NCBI GenBank assembly: GCA_964007475.1
Contig: OZ023274.1
Span: forward strand, 94,621,750 to 94,685,749
Source of the DNA: Hybos culiciformis
Lineage: Eukaryota > Arthropoda > Insecta > Diptera > Hybotidae
Reading direction: 5' to 3'
Length of the DNA stretch: 64,000 nt
Positions 51,980 to 64,000 of this stretch are shown piece by piece. A program made the translations under genes and the position numbers. Positions within the stretch are counted from its first letter, which is position 1; the number at the start of each line of letters is the position of its first letter. The notes beneath the pieces are model-generated. The model had not been told where the DNA came from. It ran no database searches and saw only the letters and a list, made by a program, of their open reading frames with translations.

Positions 51980-54415
51980 TTGTTTGAATTTTCAATACGC
52001 ATGAAATATACTTAATTTTTTTATATCTATATTATTTTGTAGTGTTAACATAAAATTTTTTTTTCTTTATTTTTGGGTGTGTGAAATCAATGAAAAAGAT
52101 ATTATTCAAAAGAGTGTATAGAGAAAATAATAAAAGCTTTTTTTTTTGTTTTTTTATTTAAAAGCCATTGACTTATGCATGAAGAAAAACATAATAAAAC
52201 AGAATGAAAATAATTAATAAAAAAAATAAAAATAAAGAAACAGTTACAGCATAGCGAAATATTTCGGTTATGCAATAGAGCAAAAGTTGAATACATAATT
52301 AAATGTTGCCAGCAATAATGAAATAATTGAATCTGCAACATTTTTGTTTTTGTATTTCTTATAATTATTTCTTTACCCTTTTATGCCACTATTCTGCTGC
52401 TGCTATGTTTTCATAAAAATGTAAAATAAGAAGAACAACATAAATTAAAAACATTTATTATTTCAATGGTTGATTTTGGACATGCAACATTTTAGAGAGC
52501 CAATGAGCGCAAAAATTATACATTAAATTTAAATATTATTTTTTAATGAAAAAAAAAAAAAATATTTAATTTAGAATTTTATTATTTTCTATAGTTAAGT
52601 TTTCCACAAAAAAATAAGATACAAATTTGTTAGATTCAACTATCTCAATCTTTGATAAAAATGCTTTCCACATTTTATCTTCTAACTAATACAAGCCTTT
52701 GGAAAATCTGAGCTTTATAGTAGGCTTTAATTTACTAATTATTTTTATGCTGTCAGCACCCTATTTTAAATGCTATTAAAAATTTCGAATTTACACTATA
52801 ACAAAATTTTGACATTATTCTCAAAAGTCTCTAATCACAAATCGTGAACTTAAAAAACGAAAAAAAAAATTATGAAAGTTCTAAGTCTAAACGAGCATCA
52901 GGAAAAAAACAATGTTCTCACAAAATTATTATTTTTTCCAACAATTTAATACTAAAACAAAAAGCTCTCTTTTATACATACACTATACATATATGAATTT
53001 AGTTTAAAATTATGCTTTATTATCGTCGATCATATGTTTTTGTATCGTGGATTTTTTTTTTAATTTTAATAAAATTTAAATTTATCTATTTACAAAAAGG
53101 ATAATATTTACCTATTTAAGAAAATAAAACTATATACCTATATTATAGATAGAACAACATTGTTGCAGCAACATTGGTTTATTTACTTACTTATCGATTT
53201 TTAAATTGTACTGTTATGTTGCATAATTATGCCAAAGAACTGTTCTCTTTAAGTATTTTATGCATATATATATACCTACATATATTATGTTTTATGTTTT
53301 TTTTTAATACATAAATTAAGTACAAACTAAACAAACAACTAAAAAAACAAAAAAAAAAATTGTTAGAAAAATAATTGCATAGAAAATCGAGTTCTATGTT
53401 TGTATTGCAACATTTTTGCCTGATTGCTTTCTTGAACAAAAAAAATAAATAAAATTTATATTAAAAGGTGCAATTTTGAATCTCGTCGACTAATGTTAAT
53501 ATCTTCTAAATACCATTATTCTATTTGTAGATTAAATAATTTAAAGATAGTGAGACATTTTTTATGTTTAATTTTTATGTTTCTTATGTAGTATTAATGT
53601 AAATAAATTTTTCGAAGTTCTCACTGCGATATTAATATTAGCAACAAACTTATCGACAAAAAATCGGTAACGTTGAAACAAAGACTCGATATAATGTTAA
53701 TCAGAGGAAAATATAATCATTAAATTATACCAGCATCACTACCGTCGTTACGAGCATTAAACCGACATAGCTATCTATTAAAATAATGTTCAAACAAAAG
53801 ATGATCACTGCAACATTTCTAAACTATCTTTTTGAAAAAGTAATAGAATATGGTGTTTATCATAAATTTTCACTATAATTTTTTTAAAAAATAATATGAA
53901 TGATGTACGTAGTATCATGTTGATGATGGTTGTACACATAAACAGTGTGTACTGGGAATTTTTAGTATACAATTTTTTGTTTTATATTTCTTTTTTACGA
54001 AATTATTTTTTTTTTTTTTTTTTTATAAATTTATTATTTTTTTATTCATGGATATACGTGAAATACAATCAAATCTTTATTATTAAGCAGTCTTTAATTG
54101 AACTCCGCATTGTTAACATTTGACGGTATCACGTTTTTTTCCATTTTTTTCGAACAAAAACTTTTAGTTTATGTTTTCTAATTTTTCGGAAATTTTACAT
54201 TAAAAAAAAATAATAAAAAAAAAATTTATCTTTTATTTCCGTTCAAAAGAATTAACATAAAAAACTTTTATGCTAAAAAAAAAAAACCAAAAATTATTAA
54301 TTAAAAACTGTGACAATTTAAAAAATGGAATACATAAAAATTTTTTCAAATCCTAACGGATGAGAGTAAAAAATAAAATCCACGTTGTATGTTTTGATAC
54401 CGTTATCATCGGATG

Positions 54416-54423
54416 TGACGTCA
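54416..54423. promoter_or_regulatory. perfect CRE (TGACGTCA), 9 bases from an AGGTCA half-site
   Basis: TGACGTCA is the full palindromic CREB/ATF site. AGGTCA (54433-54438), the half-site bound by HR3/ROR, EcR and related receptors, follows after nine bases. The site lies in the HR3 intron about 8.5 kb upstream of exon C. Both words are GC-rich for this genome, so chance is less likely than usual, but a function is only inferred. Confidence 0.3.
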
Positions 54424-55025
54424 TAGTGAAAGAGGTCATTACTTACTAATAAAAAAATAAAATTTACTGAATGAGTTTGTAAAAATAAACAAAATAAAAA
54501 AAAATTAAATAAAAAAAAATTAAAGAATTTAATAAAAATAAAAACAAGTTCAAAATAAAAAGGGAAAAAGGGACCGTAGATTTTACTACATTATTTCTGT
54601 AATTTTGACTATTAATGTCTTGTAAATATTACTTATTTACAATAAAAAAAAAAAATTTTTTAAATATTTTTTAATTTTATTTCTAATAATTTTATTTATA
54701 TTTAAATAAATAGAATTTTAACTGATATTTTTAATTAATTAAACAAACAAAATAGAAAAAAAAAACGCCTGTAAATATTATTACTCATTTTTGTTAATTT
54801 TACAGACAAAAATTTAAAAATTCTTATAAATAAATAAAATAAATTAAAAAATACAACGAGTTTTATTACCAAAAAAAAAAAAAAAATTAATTTAATAATT
54901 TTTTTCAAATAAAATATATATATATATAAGTATACCTTTATAATAGAATATTATTAAAGTGCAATTATTTATTCACAATATTAATAAAAGTCAAACACAA
55001 TATATATAAAAAGTATAAAAAATTG

Positions 55026-55050
55026 TTATTATTATTATTATTATTATTAA
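55026..55050. repeat. TTA trinucleotide microsatellite
   Basis: About eight uninterrupted TTA units; likely length-variable. Confidence 0.9.
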
Positions 55051-55520
55051 AAATTAGATAAGAAATACAATTAAAAATGATAAAATTAAATAAATTTCCC
55101 TTTCTTAAATTGTCCAAAACAAATATTAAATTAATAAATAAACCAATTATAATATAAAAAAAAAACTAATTTTGAGCAAATATAAATAAATAAATAAATA
55201 ATTTTTTTTTGAACCACACTATTAAAGTGGTTTTTTTTATTTTGATTTTTTTTTTGTTTCAAAGATACTAATATTGAACCGCTCTTATCAATCGGTAGGC
55301 ATAAAACAAAAAAAAACAAAAAAAGAAATGTGTGTAATATTGATAAAATAATTATTTAATCTGAATGAAATTAAGATAATCAAATAAAAAACATTTATTT
55401 GAAATTAATCAAAATTTATTTTTTTTTTAATTTTTTTTTTTTTTACTAATTAAAATTAAATGATTGTTAGAAAATTTATATCCTGTAAAGGTTTTGCATA
55501 ATAAAATTTCTAATTGTTTC

Positions 55521-55770
55521 GTCATCGGCAAACTAGATATGATTCACGGATCACTTAATATTCAATTTAATAAAGCTTGCATATGAAAAAAAATAATTGA
55601 GGTCAATCGTTATGATTGTTTTTGGCTTGCCAGGAAAAATAAAATTTATTTCCAACTCCTTCTTAGAAGAATAATCCGGTTGTTACTGTTTGGCACACTT
55701 AGTTTAGCAAAGCCGGTTAATGTTAAATAAATAAGATTCTTAGCCAAAAAAAAAAGGTTGCCGATCTCTG
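55521..55770. mobile_element. decayed hAT-like relic
   Basis: The right edge reads GGTTGCCGATCTCTG, whose reverse complement CAGAGATCGGCAACC is a typical hAT terminus. The left edge contains GTCATCGGCAAACTAG, so ATCGGCAA forms an 8-bp inverted repeat about 240 bases apart. The outermost left bases do not match and no 8-bp target duplication is present, so the element is diverged, truncated at the left, or coincidental. Confidence 0.38.
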
Positions 55771-58700
55771 GCTCAAATGAATATTATCCTTTTTAAATTT
55801 TTGACATAATTATTTTCGCAAAAAAAAAAAAGGATTTAAAATTAAATGAAAACCAATTAGCTGTATATAGAGAACAATTAAAATAAAATATATATACGCT
55901 TAAAAAAGGATGCTTAATAGGCTCTAATTAAAATACAAACCCTTTTGTACTATACATTTTTGTCATTTTAACTGCTTTTAATGAATATTCTGATACAGGG
56001 AAAAATTTTTATGATTAAAATTTTTCAACTCTTAATTATTATTTAAATGCAGCTTCATTCAAACAATTTATTAAATCAAAACAATATTTACGAAATTATT
56101 TTAATTTTATATTATTTAAATTATTTGGATTTTAAATAAGTTTGTAGAACATAATTTTTTAATAGCATTGTGGATAGGTCAGTATATGTATAATGTTATA
56201 TGTAAAAGATATAGAGAAGGAAGTTATGATAAGATCTGTATAGGCTTCTACGTACATCATTACCTGTTCAGCTAAATATCATAAAATCACTATTATTGCC
56301 AAAATCCAAGAATCCCAGAATCCAAGAATCCAAGAAATATTATGTGAAGTTTTTTTTTGAGTAAATGTAAGCAAAAATACCAAACCGGCTTCGTTGTTAT
56401 AGACTGTATACAATTTTGTATGCAAAAGAAGCGTGCGGATAATATCTATCGAAAATACAATTTTTGTTTTTTTTTTTAACTATTATGTATTATTTTGAAA
56501 ATTTATTACATATTCATTGTATGTTGTACAATATAAAATAATGTAAAGTTATTTAAAGAATATCTTAAAGTTTTTCATGTTAAAGTTTTTTAGGAATTTC
56601 ATTATACATATTGTGTTGTTGTTGTGGGAAAATATTGATTTTTCTTTATAGAAAGTTTTTATTGCACCCTTTTTATTTTTTTTTTTTTATAAAATTTAGG
56701 TTAAAAATATATTCATTTTCTCCCTGCTATACATACCAACATGTATAACATTTTTTTACATCTATTTTTGAAAGAAAAACATGCAGAATTATGTATATAC
56801 CGAAATTTAATTTTTATGTTATTTCTTTTTGCCAATTGAACAAAAACAAAAAAAAAAAAAAGAAACTCTTATTCGGAAAATTTTATTATTTTTAGGCTTC
56901 CGTACACGTTGTTTTTGCTGCTATGTCTGTATATATAAATCTTAAAACTATATATATGCATATATTAAATTTATAAGTTTATGTCATTTATGATGATATA
57001 GTTAAAGTATTTTCATAGAACTAACATATTAAAATATTAAGTTTTGAGTATGAAAATTATATATAAAGAAAAATACATGTATACATATAGTATTATTATA
57101 CTTGACTTGACAGAGATTTCTAATTAAGTTAAAGAAGTTTTTTTGTTATATAAAGAATATAGTTTGTCATTTTGTATTATAATTATATAAAAGATATTTT
57201 AAAAATTTTCCTCAAAAAAGTTATTGTAATCAATCTTTAGAGTTTTTAAAACTGTGTACTTGTAAAACTTTATTCTCAAGAATTTTCAGTTATTTTCCTA
57301 GCGAATTTACATCAGAGAATAATTTCATATAATCGACCGACGGCCATGACTTATACGCTTGTACTACATACAATTTTATCGATGTGGTTAATACACAGTA
57401 CTCACTCAAAAGCCTCAAAAACTTAGTTTATCTTGATACTATTTAAAGTTTATGTTATAATTTCGAAATCAAACTTAATCGTAACCTAATTCTCAAAGTC
57501 AATCTACGATTTGAATTAACTCATAAACTTCCTGCAATTTCAAAATTCAAAAAAAACTTTCCGCTGGTGTATTCACAATATTAAAAATATAAAAGATTTT
57601 TTTTTTCTTTCTTGTTTTTGAATTTTCCATAAATTTTTCTCCCTTAGTACATAAAAAAAAAAAAGAAGCAACTTATCGTTATGGGGTTGTGCCGTGTTTC
57701 TATAGATAGATGCAACCGAAATATAGAAAATAAAAATATAAAAAAAAAATATATAAGCAGCAACATAAAAAGATGAATGAAAAAAGTTTGACCTATTTTA
57801 AATATACGAATTGTTTCTGCTTTTATGTTTTATATATATTATATATATATTTTGTTTTATATATATATACTTTTTTTTTTTATTTTCTAAATGCTGAAGA
57901 CAAATTATGAAACGGAATGCAATTTTTTTTTTTGATTTTATTCTAGGGATGATAATAAAAAAATAATAATAATAATTATTTATATAAGTCGATGGGGACT
58001 ATCAGGAAAAATAAAAAGGGAGACAGAAATATAAGTATTTTATAAAAAAAATCATAATCTAAAGAAAATATCTTTTAAAAAAAAATGAATAATAATAATA
58101 ACCAACCTAATTTTTATTTGAAAAAAAAATAAATATTGTTTTGATTTATGTATTTTATGTTTATTGTTTGTTATGTTTTATTTTTTATTTTTTTTTATAT
58201 TTGAGACAACTTATGTTTATGATTTCATTGAATTTATGGATATATATAAAAAACTTAAGAATATTGCGCTTGTCTATATACTATTTTTTTTTATTCTTAT
58301 TACTGACATTCAATTTTTTGTATTTTTTTTAATGACAAAACTATGACAAAAACTATAAGAAAATATTATCTCCATGATTGATGGTTCCAGTTTATACATA
58401 TTTCTATAAAATAGTTGTAGCTTTGTTACACTTCTAGATCATAATAGATTAATAGATAGACGCGATTTTTTCAATTAGCTTTGCTAGACTGAAAGTTTTA
58501 AATGAAGTTTTTCGCTTATGTCATAGTTTTTGGTATAAAATAGTTAATTAAAGTTACAAACTTTAGAATAGATCAAAAGTTAGTGTTAAAGTTTTATTTT
58601 ACTTATTAACGATCACTAGGAGCAAAATTATAAATTTTGATTGATCGCAAAAATCTTACCCGAATGGAATTTTCCTAAGATTCTTACTATCGGTCGTAGT

Positions 58701-61700
58701 TTATAATAATCACCCAGAACTCGTACCAGTTCTTCCGTTTTAATCAAAATTATATATAAAATTTTTAAAAGGCAATAATTTAAAATGGACCTTTATAATT
58801 AACTTGTCAGAATATATAAGAATGTAGTGTAGGTATATGGAAATTTTCATATTTTTTTTTTGCCAAATCAAAGCATAAAGTAATTTTCCTTTTTTTTTTT
58901 TTTTATTTCTTTAAAACCCATAAATTTTAACCAATTTCCGTTTGATTTCTAAAATATTTCTTCAATTCCTAAAAATTCTGCAAACAATCATGTATACAAG
59001 TTTTTAATTTTTTTTTATTTTTTCGAATTCCCAAAATAATCATATTATGCTAAAAATTACAACAAACCATTAAGTATGTGCGATTTTGCATTTTTTCTTT
59101 CATTTTATTTTATAATTTTTAATTTGTTAATTCAATTCGCAGTTATAAAATTATATGTGGTTGTCCTATATACCCGATGACTTATATATTTGCTGGTTTG
59201 GTTTGGTGCATAATATCTTTTACGTACATCTATATATTTTGTATAAATAAATAAAATTATTGCATGTCTATTTTCCTATGCAATTTTATATTGAATATAT
59301 ATATATATATATTCACATTGTGTATATATAATTTTTTGGTATACATATAAAGAGCATATTATTATAATATATGTACATAAAATTTTTATGTATATAGGTA
59401 TATACAAAATTCATATAATCATATGTTAATGTTTTGGTTTTTTCTATATTTTACATAAAATGTATATATGATTGCAGCAAAAATTCTCTATGAAAATGGA
59501 TTTATGTTATAGTGTGTTGCACATACATATTATATTCAACATAAATCTATTTTATTTTGTATACCTAGATACTTTTTTTTTTTTAAATGAATGGAATGAA
59601 TTGATAAATACTATGTATAAAATAATTTTGTTACAACTTCATTTTTTTTTCCAACATTATCTTCATTTACAAATTAATTTTATTTACATAAGTTTTAATA
59701 ATGGTTTGTTAAATCTCAGTTTTGAAGATTAAGGCTAAGTTTTTAGTTTTATTTTAAGGCTAAGTTTTTTTATGAAGTAAATCAAAATATATGTTTTCAT
59801 GTAAAATACTAATTCATAAAAATATAAAAAATGTCGATACGTTATACATTGATTAGAAAATACATATTTTATTTTGCTCCTGGATAAGTACTAAATTGTA
59901 AAATGCACACATACTCTTCACTTCCCAGCATAAATAAGACTGAATTTTATTTGTCGAAGAAGAAATTAAAAAAAAAAAAATTCAGATAAAATATTCTATC
60001 TGTTTTATAATGTTAATAATAATAATAATGTTTATGATTAACAATGTTGTCGATAAATAGCATAAACATGATTACAAAAAAAAAAAAAAAAAAAACAATT
60101 TTTCTAATATTATATTTTATGTGGCTTCTTGATGAATTTGTAGTACATAACATTTAAATTTAACAAAAACATATAATCGTTGTCATAGTATTTGTATAAT
60201 AAAAATCTATTTATGTGCGTTTTCTTTTATAAAAATAAACTTTTTTTCTGTTTTTTTTTTTTATATTATATTAGCACATATTATATTTTTAAAGGAAGTT
60301 AAGAAGGGATGTGATGCATAAAATTTTTATTTTATTTTTTTTTCTATCAAAAAAGTTTCTTACATTAGAAAAGAAAATTATTTAAATAAATTGCATTTTT
60401 GTTTGGACTTCAATTTTAGTTTTTTGAAGTGCGGTGTAACTAAATTGTATATACATGCTCAAATAATATGGGCATAAAATAATGTTCGTGAAATATCTGT
60501 AATCACGAGGCACGCATAACCTATATTTACTATATGGTTATATACATGATGTTTAATTTTTTTTTTTAATTTAACATAAAATAATAACGTTTAAGTTTAT
60601 TGGAGAAAAACAAACGCATAATTTTCTTTATAGTGTAATACTTGATTATGCGGACAAAAAAAATTAGCTAACCTGTAAGCTCCATATGAATATCATGTGT
60701 CCTATTATTATACCAAAATTTAAAAACAAAATTATCATACTATTTTCAGATATTCGAATTTATGCTGAGCAGTTCTATATTTGGAAAAAAAATATATATT
60801 TATTCTAAGTTTGGGATATATTAAATTTTTTTTTTTTTGCAATTACTTTCCCAAAAAAAATTTTGAATAAAAATAAATCAATCCTTATATTTCAATGAAT
60901 ATATGTTCGTTATCTATATATACGAATTTATTTTAGGCCCTCAAAATAATAAGCTAAAATTTTTTGGGTGTGGGTTTTTAGATATTTTACAAACAAATTT
61001 GTTTTTTTTTTTTTTTTTTTATTCAAATGGAAAGAAATAACAACCCTCTAATATCGTGATTTATATAAATTAATTCTAAAACGAAAAAAAAAAAAAATTG
61101 ATGTTTTTAATTTTATCATTTTTTTGCTTTGCAACTCTAATATTGGAATGAAGAATATACATAGAAATTTCGTCGGTTGTCATTGTAAAAATCTGTTTAA
61201 TGAAAAAAAAAAAATTTATATTTCTTTCTGCGATATTTAGAAGGATGATCAATATACTTTTATGGCTTATGCACTTCGCCATATTGTTAAAAAATTCTTT
61301 AATTATTGCCTGTAATATACACCGTAGCCATAAAATTTATCATTACGACGTCACGGCCAATTCAGCACCGTCACAATAAACAGCTTTTATGAAATGTTGC
61401 GACGATATAAATATTTTCATATATAACAGATTATAACATGCCTACAAAAAAAAAGAAACATAAATTTTTATTATGTAAATTTATTAATCTTCTAACAATT
61501 TTTATTTTATGAAAAAATTATGTAAATTTTTTTATCAATAATAATTTTTACCAAACTTTTATATTATTTTCACGAATAATAAAAATAGTATGTTGTATAA
61601 TATTTTAGAAAGATATTAAACTTTTTTTTGAAGAATATATATATATATTAAAACGCAAAGAGAAATACATATATAAGAATATTATGCAAAGCCTTTATAA

Positions 61701-62965
61701 CTCTAGGAATCAAAAGTTAAACAGTTTAAAACTTTAAACGTACCAACGTTTTTATTCGAACGAAAATTTATGTATTTATATTTAATTTAATTATTTTTCC
61801 CCGAGATGAAGACATATTATCTTATATACTTGAGCATAAATTGTACAAGAATTGTACATTGTGTTTTGAGGGATTTGTCTCAATAGTTCTGTACTTAATT
61901 TCAAGACCGAAATTGTTATGCGAGTTTCTGTATAACAATCCATTTTCTGTACTATTTTATTACTGTTCGTGTTCATATTATATTGGATACTTTCATTGAT
62001 AGTTTTAATAGTTTCGACAGATCACTGAACCGATTCTAAACTCGAAATCCTAAGAAAACAATAATTTTAATGTGGAAAATTTATTTCTAGAAAAAAAAAG
62101 CAAAATGGATGCAAATCCTGGATGAACAATTAAATTTTCCTTAAAATACTGAAGACTGAAATTTGAGGAAAAGACTTATAAAAAATTGAATATTAAGATG
62201 CCTTTATTTTAATTTGTTTTTTTTTTTTTTTTTTTTTCTAAGAAAACTCATATATACGAAAACTTTATTAAATAATAAATTTTTACATATAAATATATAT
62301 AAACCTTAATATATTATATAAAAATTTTCACATATGAAAATTATTAAAATTAGAAGAATAAAAAAAATAAATATATAAACAGAGTTCAAATGAGTTTTTC
62401 TTTCAAGTTCTTTAAAAAATATATATAAATAATATATTATTTGAGTTTTGGGTAAAAACATATAAGAAAATTTACAGTTTTTTGTTTTTTTAATTGAAAA
62501 TTTGTGGAAAATTCTCTATTTTTCCTCTGTTTTCTTTTTTTCTTTTTTTTTTGAAAAAAAAATTTTTACTCTGTGATATTGTGCAAAGCTTAGAAAATAA
62601 ATTTAAAAAAAAAAAAATTATAAAATTTGTTATTTTTACTTATTTTATTTGAATTTAAAATTAAAAATTATTTTGGATAAAAAAATAAAAAAAATATTTT
62701 TTTTTAAATAAATTTTATTAAAACAAGTTTTTTATGGAAAATGCAATGGAAATTTTTATTTAATTTCAATATATATGACAAGAAAAATAATAAAATATTT
62801 GTATAATTAATGTCATTAAAAAAAAATGTCAAAATGATATTTATTTTGTTATTATTTTATTGAATTTTTTTTTATTATAAATAAACAAATAAACAAATAA
62901 ATATTCACATATGACGAAATTAACCAAAATAATTTATATATAAAAAACAAAAAATTAAAAAAATT

Positions 62966-63104
62966 ATGTATACGTCTAGAATGTTTGATATGTGGAGCAG
63001 CGTGACTTCTAAACTGGAAGCACACGCTAATACAATGATTCAGACAAATGTGCAATCCCCTGGGAGCGGTGGTGGACAAAATCAATCAAGTGGATCAATT
63101 AAAG
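62966..63104 (+). CDS. Hr3: HR3 first coding exon C (canonical N-terminus)
   Basis: The exon encodes 46 residues plus one base: MYTSRMFDMWSSVTSKLEAH, a few variable residues, NVQSPGSGGGQNQSSGSIK, ending AAAG|GTAAAT. This is the N-terminus of the canonical fly HR3 (DHR3/Hr46), which I recall beginning MYTQRMFDMWSSVTSKLEAH and running SSGSIK into AQIEIIPCKVCG. HR3 is the ROR-family, ecdysone-induced nuclear receptor that represses early genes and switches on FTZ-F1 at metamorphosis. The exon is the short A/B region just before the zinc-finger domain, which lies beyond the window. The phase-1 end fits the alanine codon that starts the next fly exon. Identification is by direct similarity and is firm. 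Confidence 0.95.
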
Positions 63105-64000
63105 GTAAATAATATTATTTGTTGTATAACTGTCAGCATTAAAATTGAAGTTATTATATATATAATATTTTTTTTTTATAACTAATTATTATTGTAGATA
63201 GTTGTATTGCACAATATTTTTTTTTTAATTTAAAATAAATAAAATATTGATGAAAATGATAGTGTATTATAGATTAAAATACCTGTACTGTGTGTACTCT
63301 TATCTATTTATAAAATAACGAAAGAAAAACTTTCTGTCAAAACATTGATAGTAAAACGAGAAAATATTTAAAATATTTCTTTATCTGGCAATATTATGAA
63401 TGAATTTAATTAAATTTTCAAAAAACTAAAATGTCAATAATAAAAGTAAAAATATTATTTTGTTTTTGAGGTCAATCTGTAGTTAATCTATAGTACAAGT
63501 AAGTTAGAATCATATTGCTTGGTTAATTACAGAAGTCTGCGGTGAAACTCTTAAATGTCAGAGCAAAATATTCTAAACAAAATTTTTAAGTAAATTTTGA
63601 CTGAATTGAAATTTATTTGCACAATATTGTTGTATTGTGAAGAACAAACTAAAAAAAGCACAATTATGTCCATAATAAAGGACAATTATTATCAGCGGCT
63701 TATATGAAACCTTCAACACTTAAATAAATTATGGTATTCATGTAGGATATTTTTAAAAAAAATCATTTTTAATCCTGTCAACATTATTCATTAAATAAAA
63801 TCAAATTTTAAGATTAAGCTTATTTAGAAATTTACAAATCATAATGAATGAAGACATTTACATATTAAATAATATTTTATTGAGTTTTCAATTAAAAAAA
63901 ACAACTAAAAATTAATTAAACAATATCTCAGGGTCGTTAATGAAATGAAAAAAAAAAAAAAAAAAACTATTTTTTTTTATTAAACTTATAAAACTTTTTT
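63105..64000 (+). other. Hr3: HR3 intron, running off the window
   Basis: AT-rich intron sequence after exon C with no further exon or zinc-finger codons. It contains AGGTCA at 63469-63474 and a long A run followed by a T run near 63949-63978. Confidence 0.7.

Larger units (their letters stand above)
40536..62965 (+). other. Hr3: HR3 intron/leader DNA between exons B and C
   Basis: About 22.4 kb of AT-rich DNA. Supported contents are two hAT elements, one hAT-like relic, several simple repeats and a few isolated factor-binding words, listed separately. I see no further exon. The open frames here, such as 43823-44203 (126 residues of mainly F, I, L, Y), have noise-like composition. Confidence 0.55.

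Noticed and set aside
1..64000. A wholly new gene system (CRISPR-like array, defence island, operon or similar)
   Set aside because: The window is ordinary insect DNA with spliced genes and transposons; no regularly spaced repeats or gene clusters of that kind were seen.

Overview
This window is nuclear DNA from a very AT-rich insect genome. Spliced genes with GT-AG introns, long A/T-rich introns, poly-A/T runs and TA microsatellites are visible throughout. The two best-recognised proteins, an insect-type histidine decarboxylase and the nuclear receptor HR3, match the Drosophila proteins I remember over long stretches. I cannot name the species or safely the order. Nothing looks bacterial or viral, and there is no CRISPR array.

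Layout. (1) 185-1955, minus strand: a two-exon gene for a UTP18-type WD40 protein of the U3 snoRNP / small-subunit processome (Drosophila wicked), 518 residues. (2) 1956-4262: intergenic, with a palindromic E-box near the UTP18 start and a damaged tRNA-like (SINE-like) repeat. (3) 4263-16635, minus strand: a complete 13-exon histidine decarboxylase gene (Hdc). Every exon phase closes, giving 877 residues with all PLP-site residues in place. (4) 16636-25969: the divergent region between Hdc and HR3, containing one small unrecognised minus-strand ORF (17902-18093) that does not look like the AT-rich noise around it. (5) 25970 to the end, plus strand: the 5' part of HR3/Hr46 (ROR-type nuclear receptor). 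Three alternative first coding exons (25970-25988, 39545-40535, 62966-63104) all end in phase 1 at a good splice donor, as expected if each joins the same DNA-binding-domain exon beyond base 64000. The DNA- and ligand-binding domains themselves are not in the window.

The HR3 introns hold most of the mobile DNA. There is a second tRNA-like repeat (34422-34499) and a 245-bp solo-LTR candidate with a 4-bp target duplication and a strong internal hairpin (34712-34956). There are two hAT-type elements, each with terminal inverted repeats and a perfect 8-bp target duplication (44465-45017 and 46062-46879); the first keeps a broken C-terminal piece of a transposase. A third, decayed hAT-like relic is at about 55521-55770. 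Most other open frames are short AT-rich chance frames.

Functional link: the genes act separately (ribosome biogenesis, histamine synthesis, ecdysone-timed transcription). The arrangement that matters is the head-to-head Hdc/HR3 pair and the multi-promoter structure implied for HR3. I found no convincing new biological system. The best leads are the HR3 alternative N-termini, the unknown small ORF, the cysteine-rich Hdc tail, and the datable transposon insertions.
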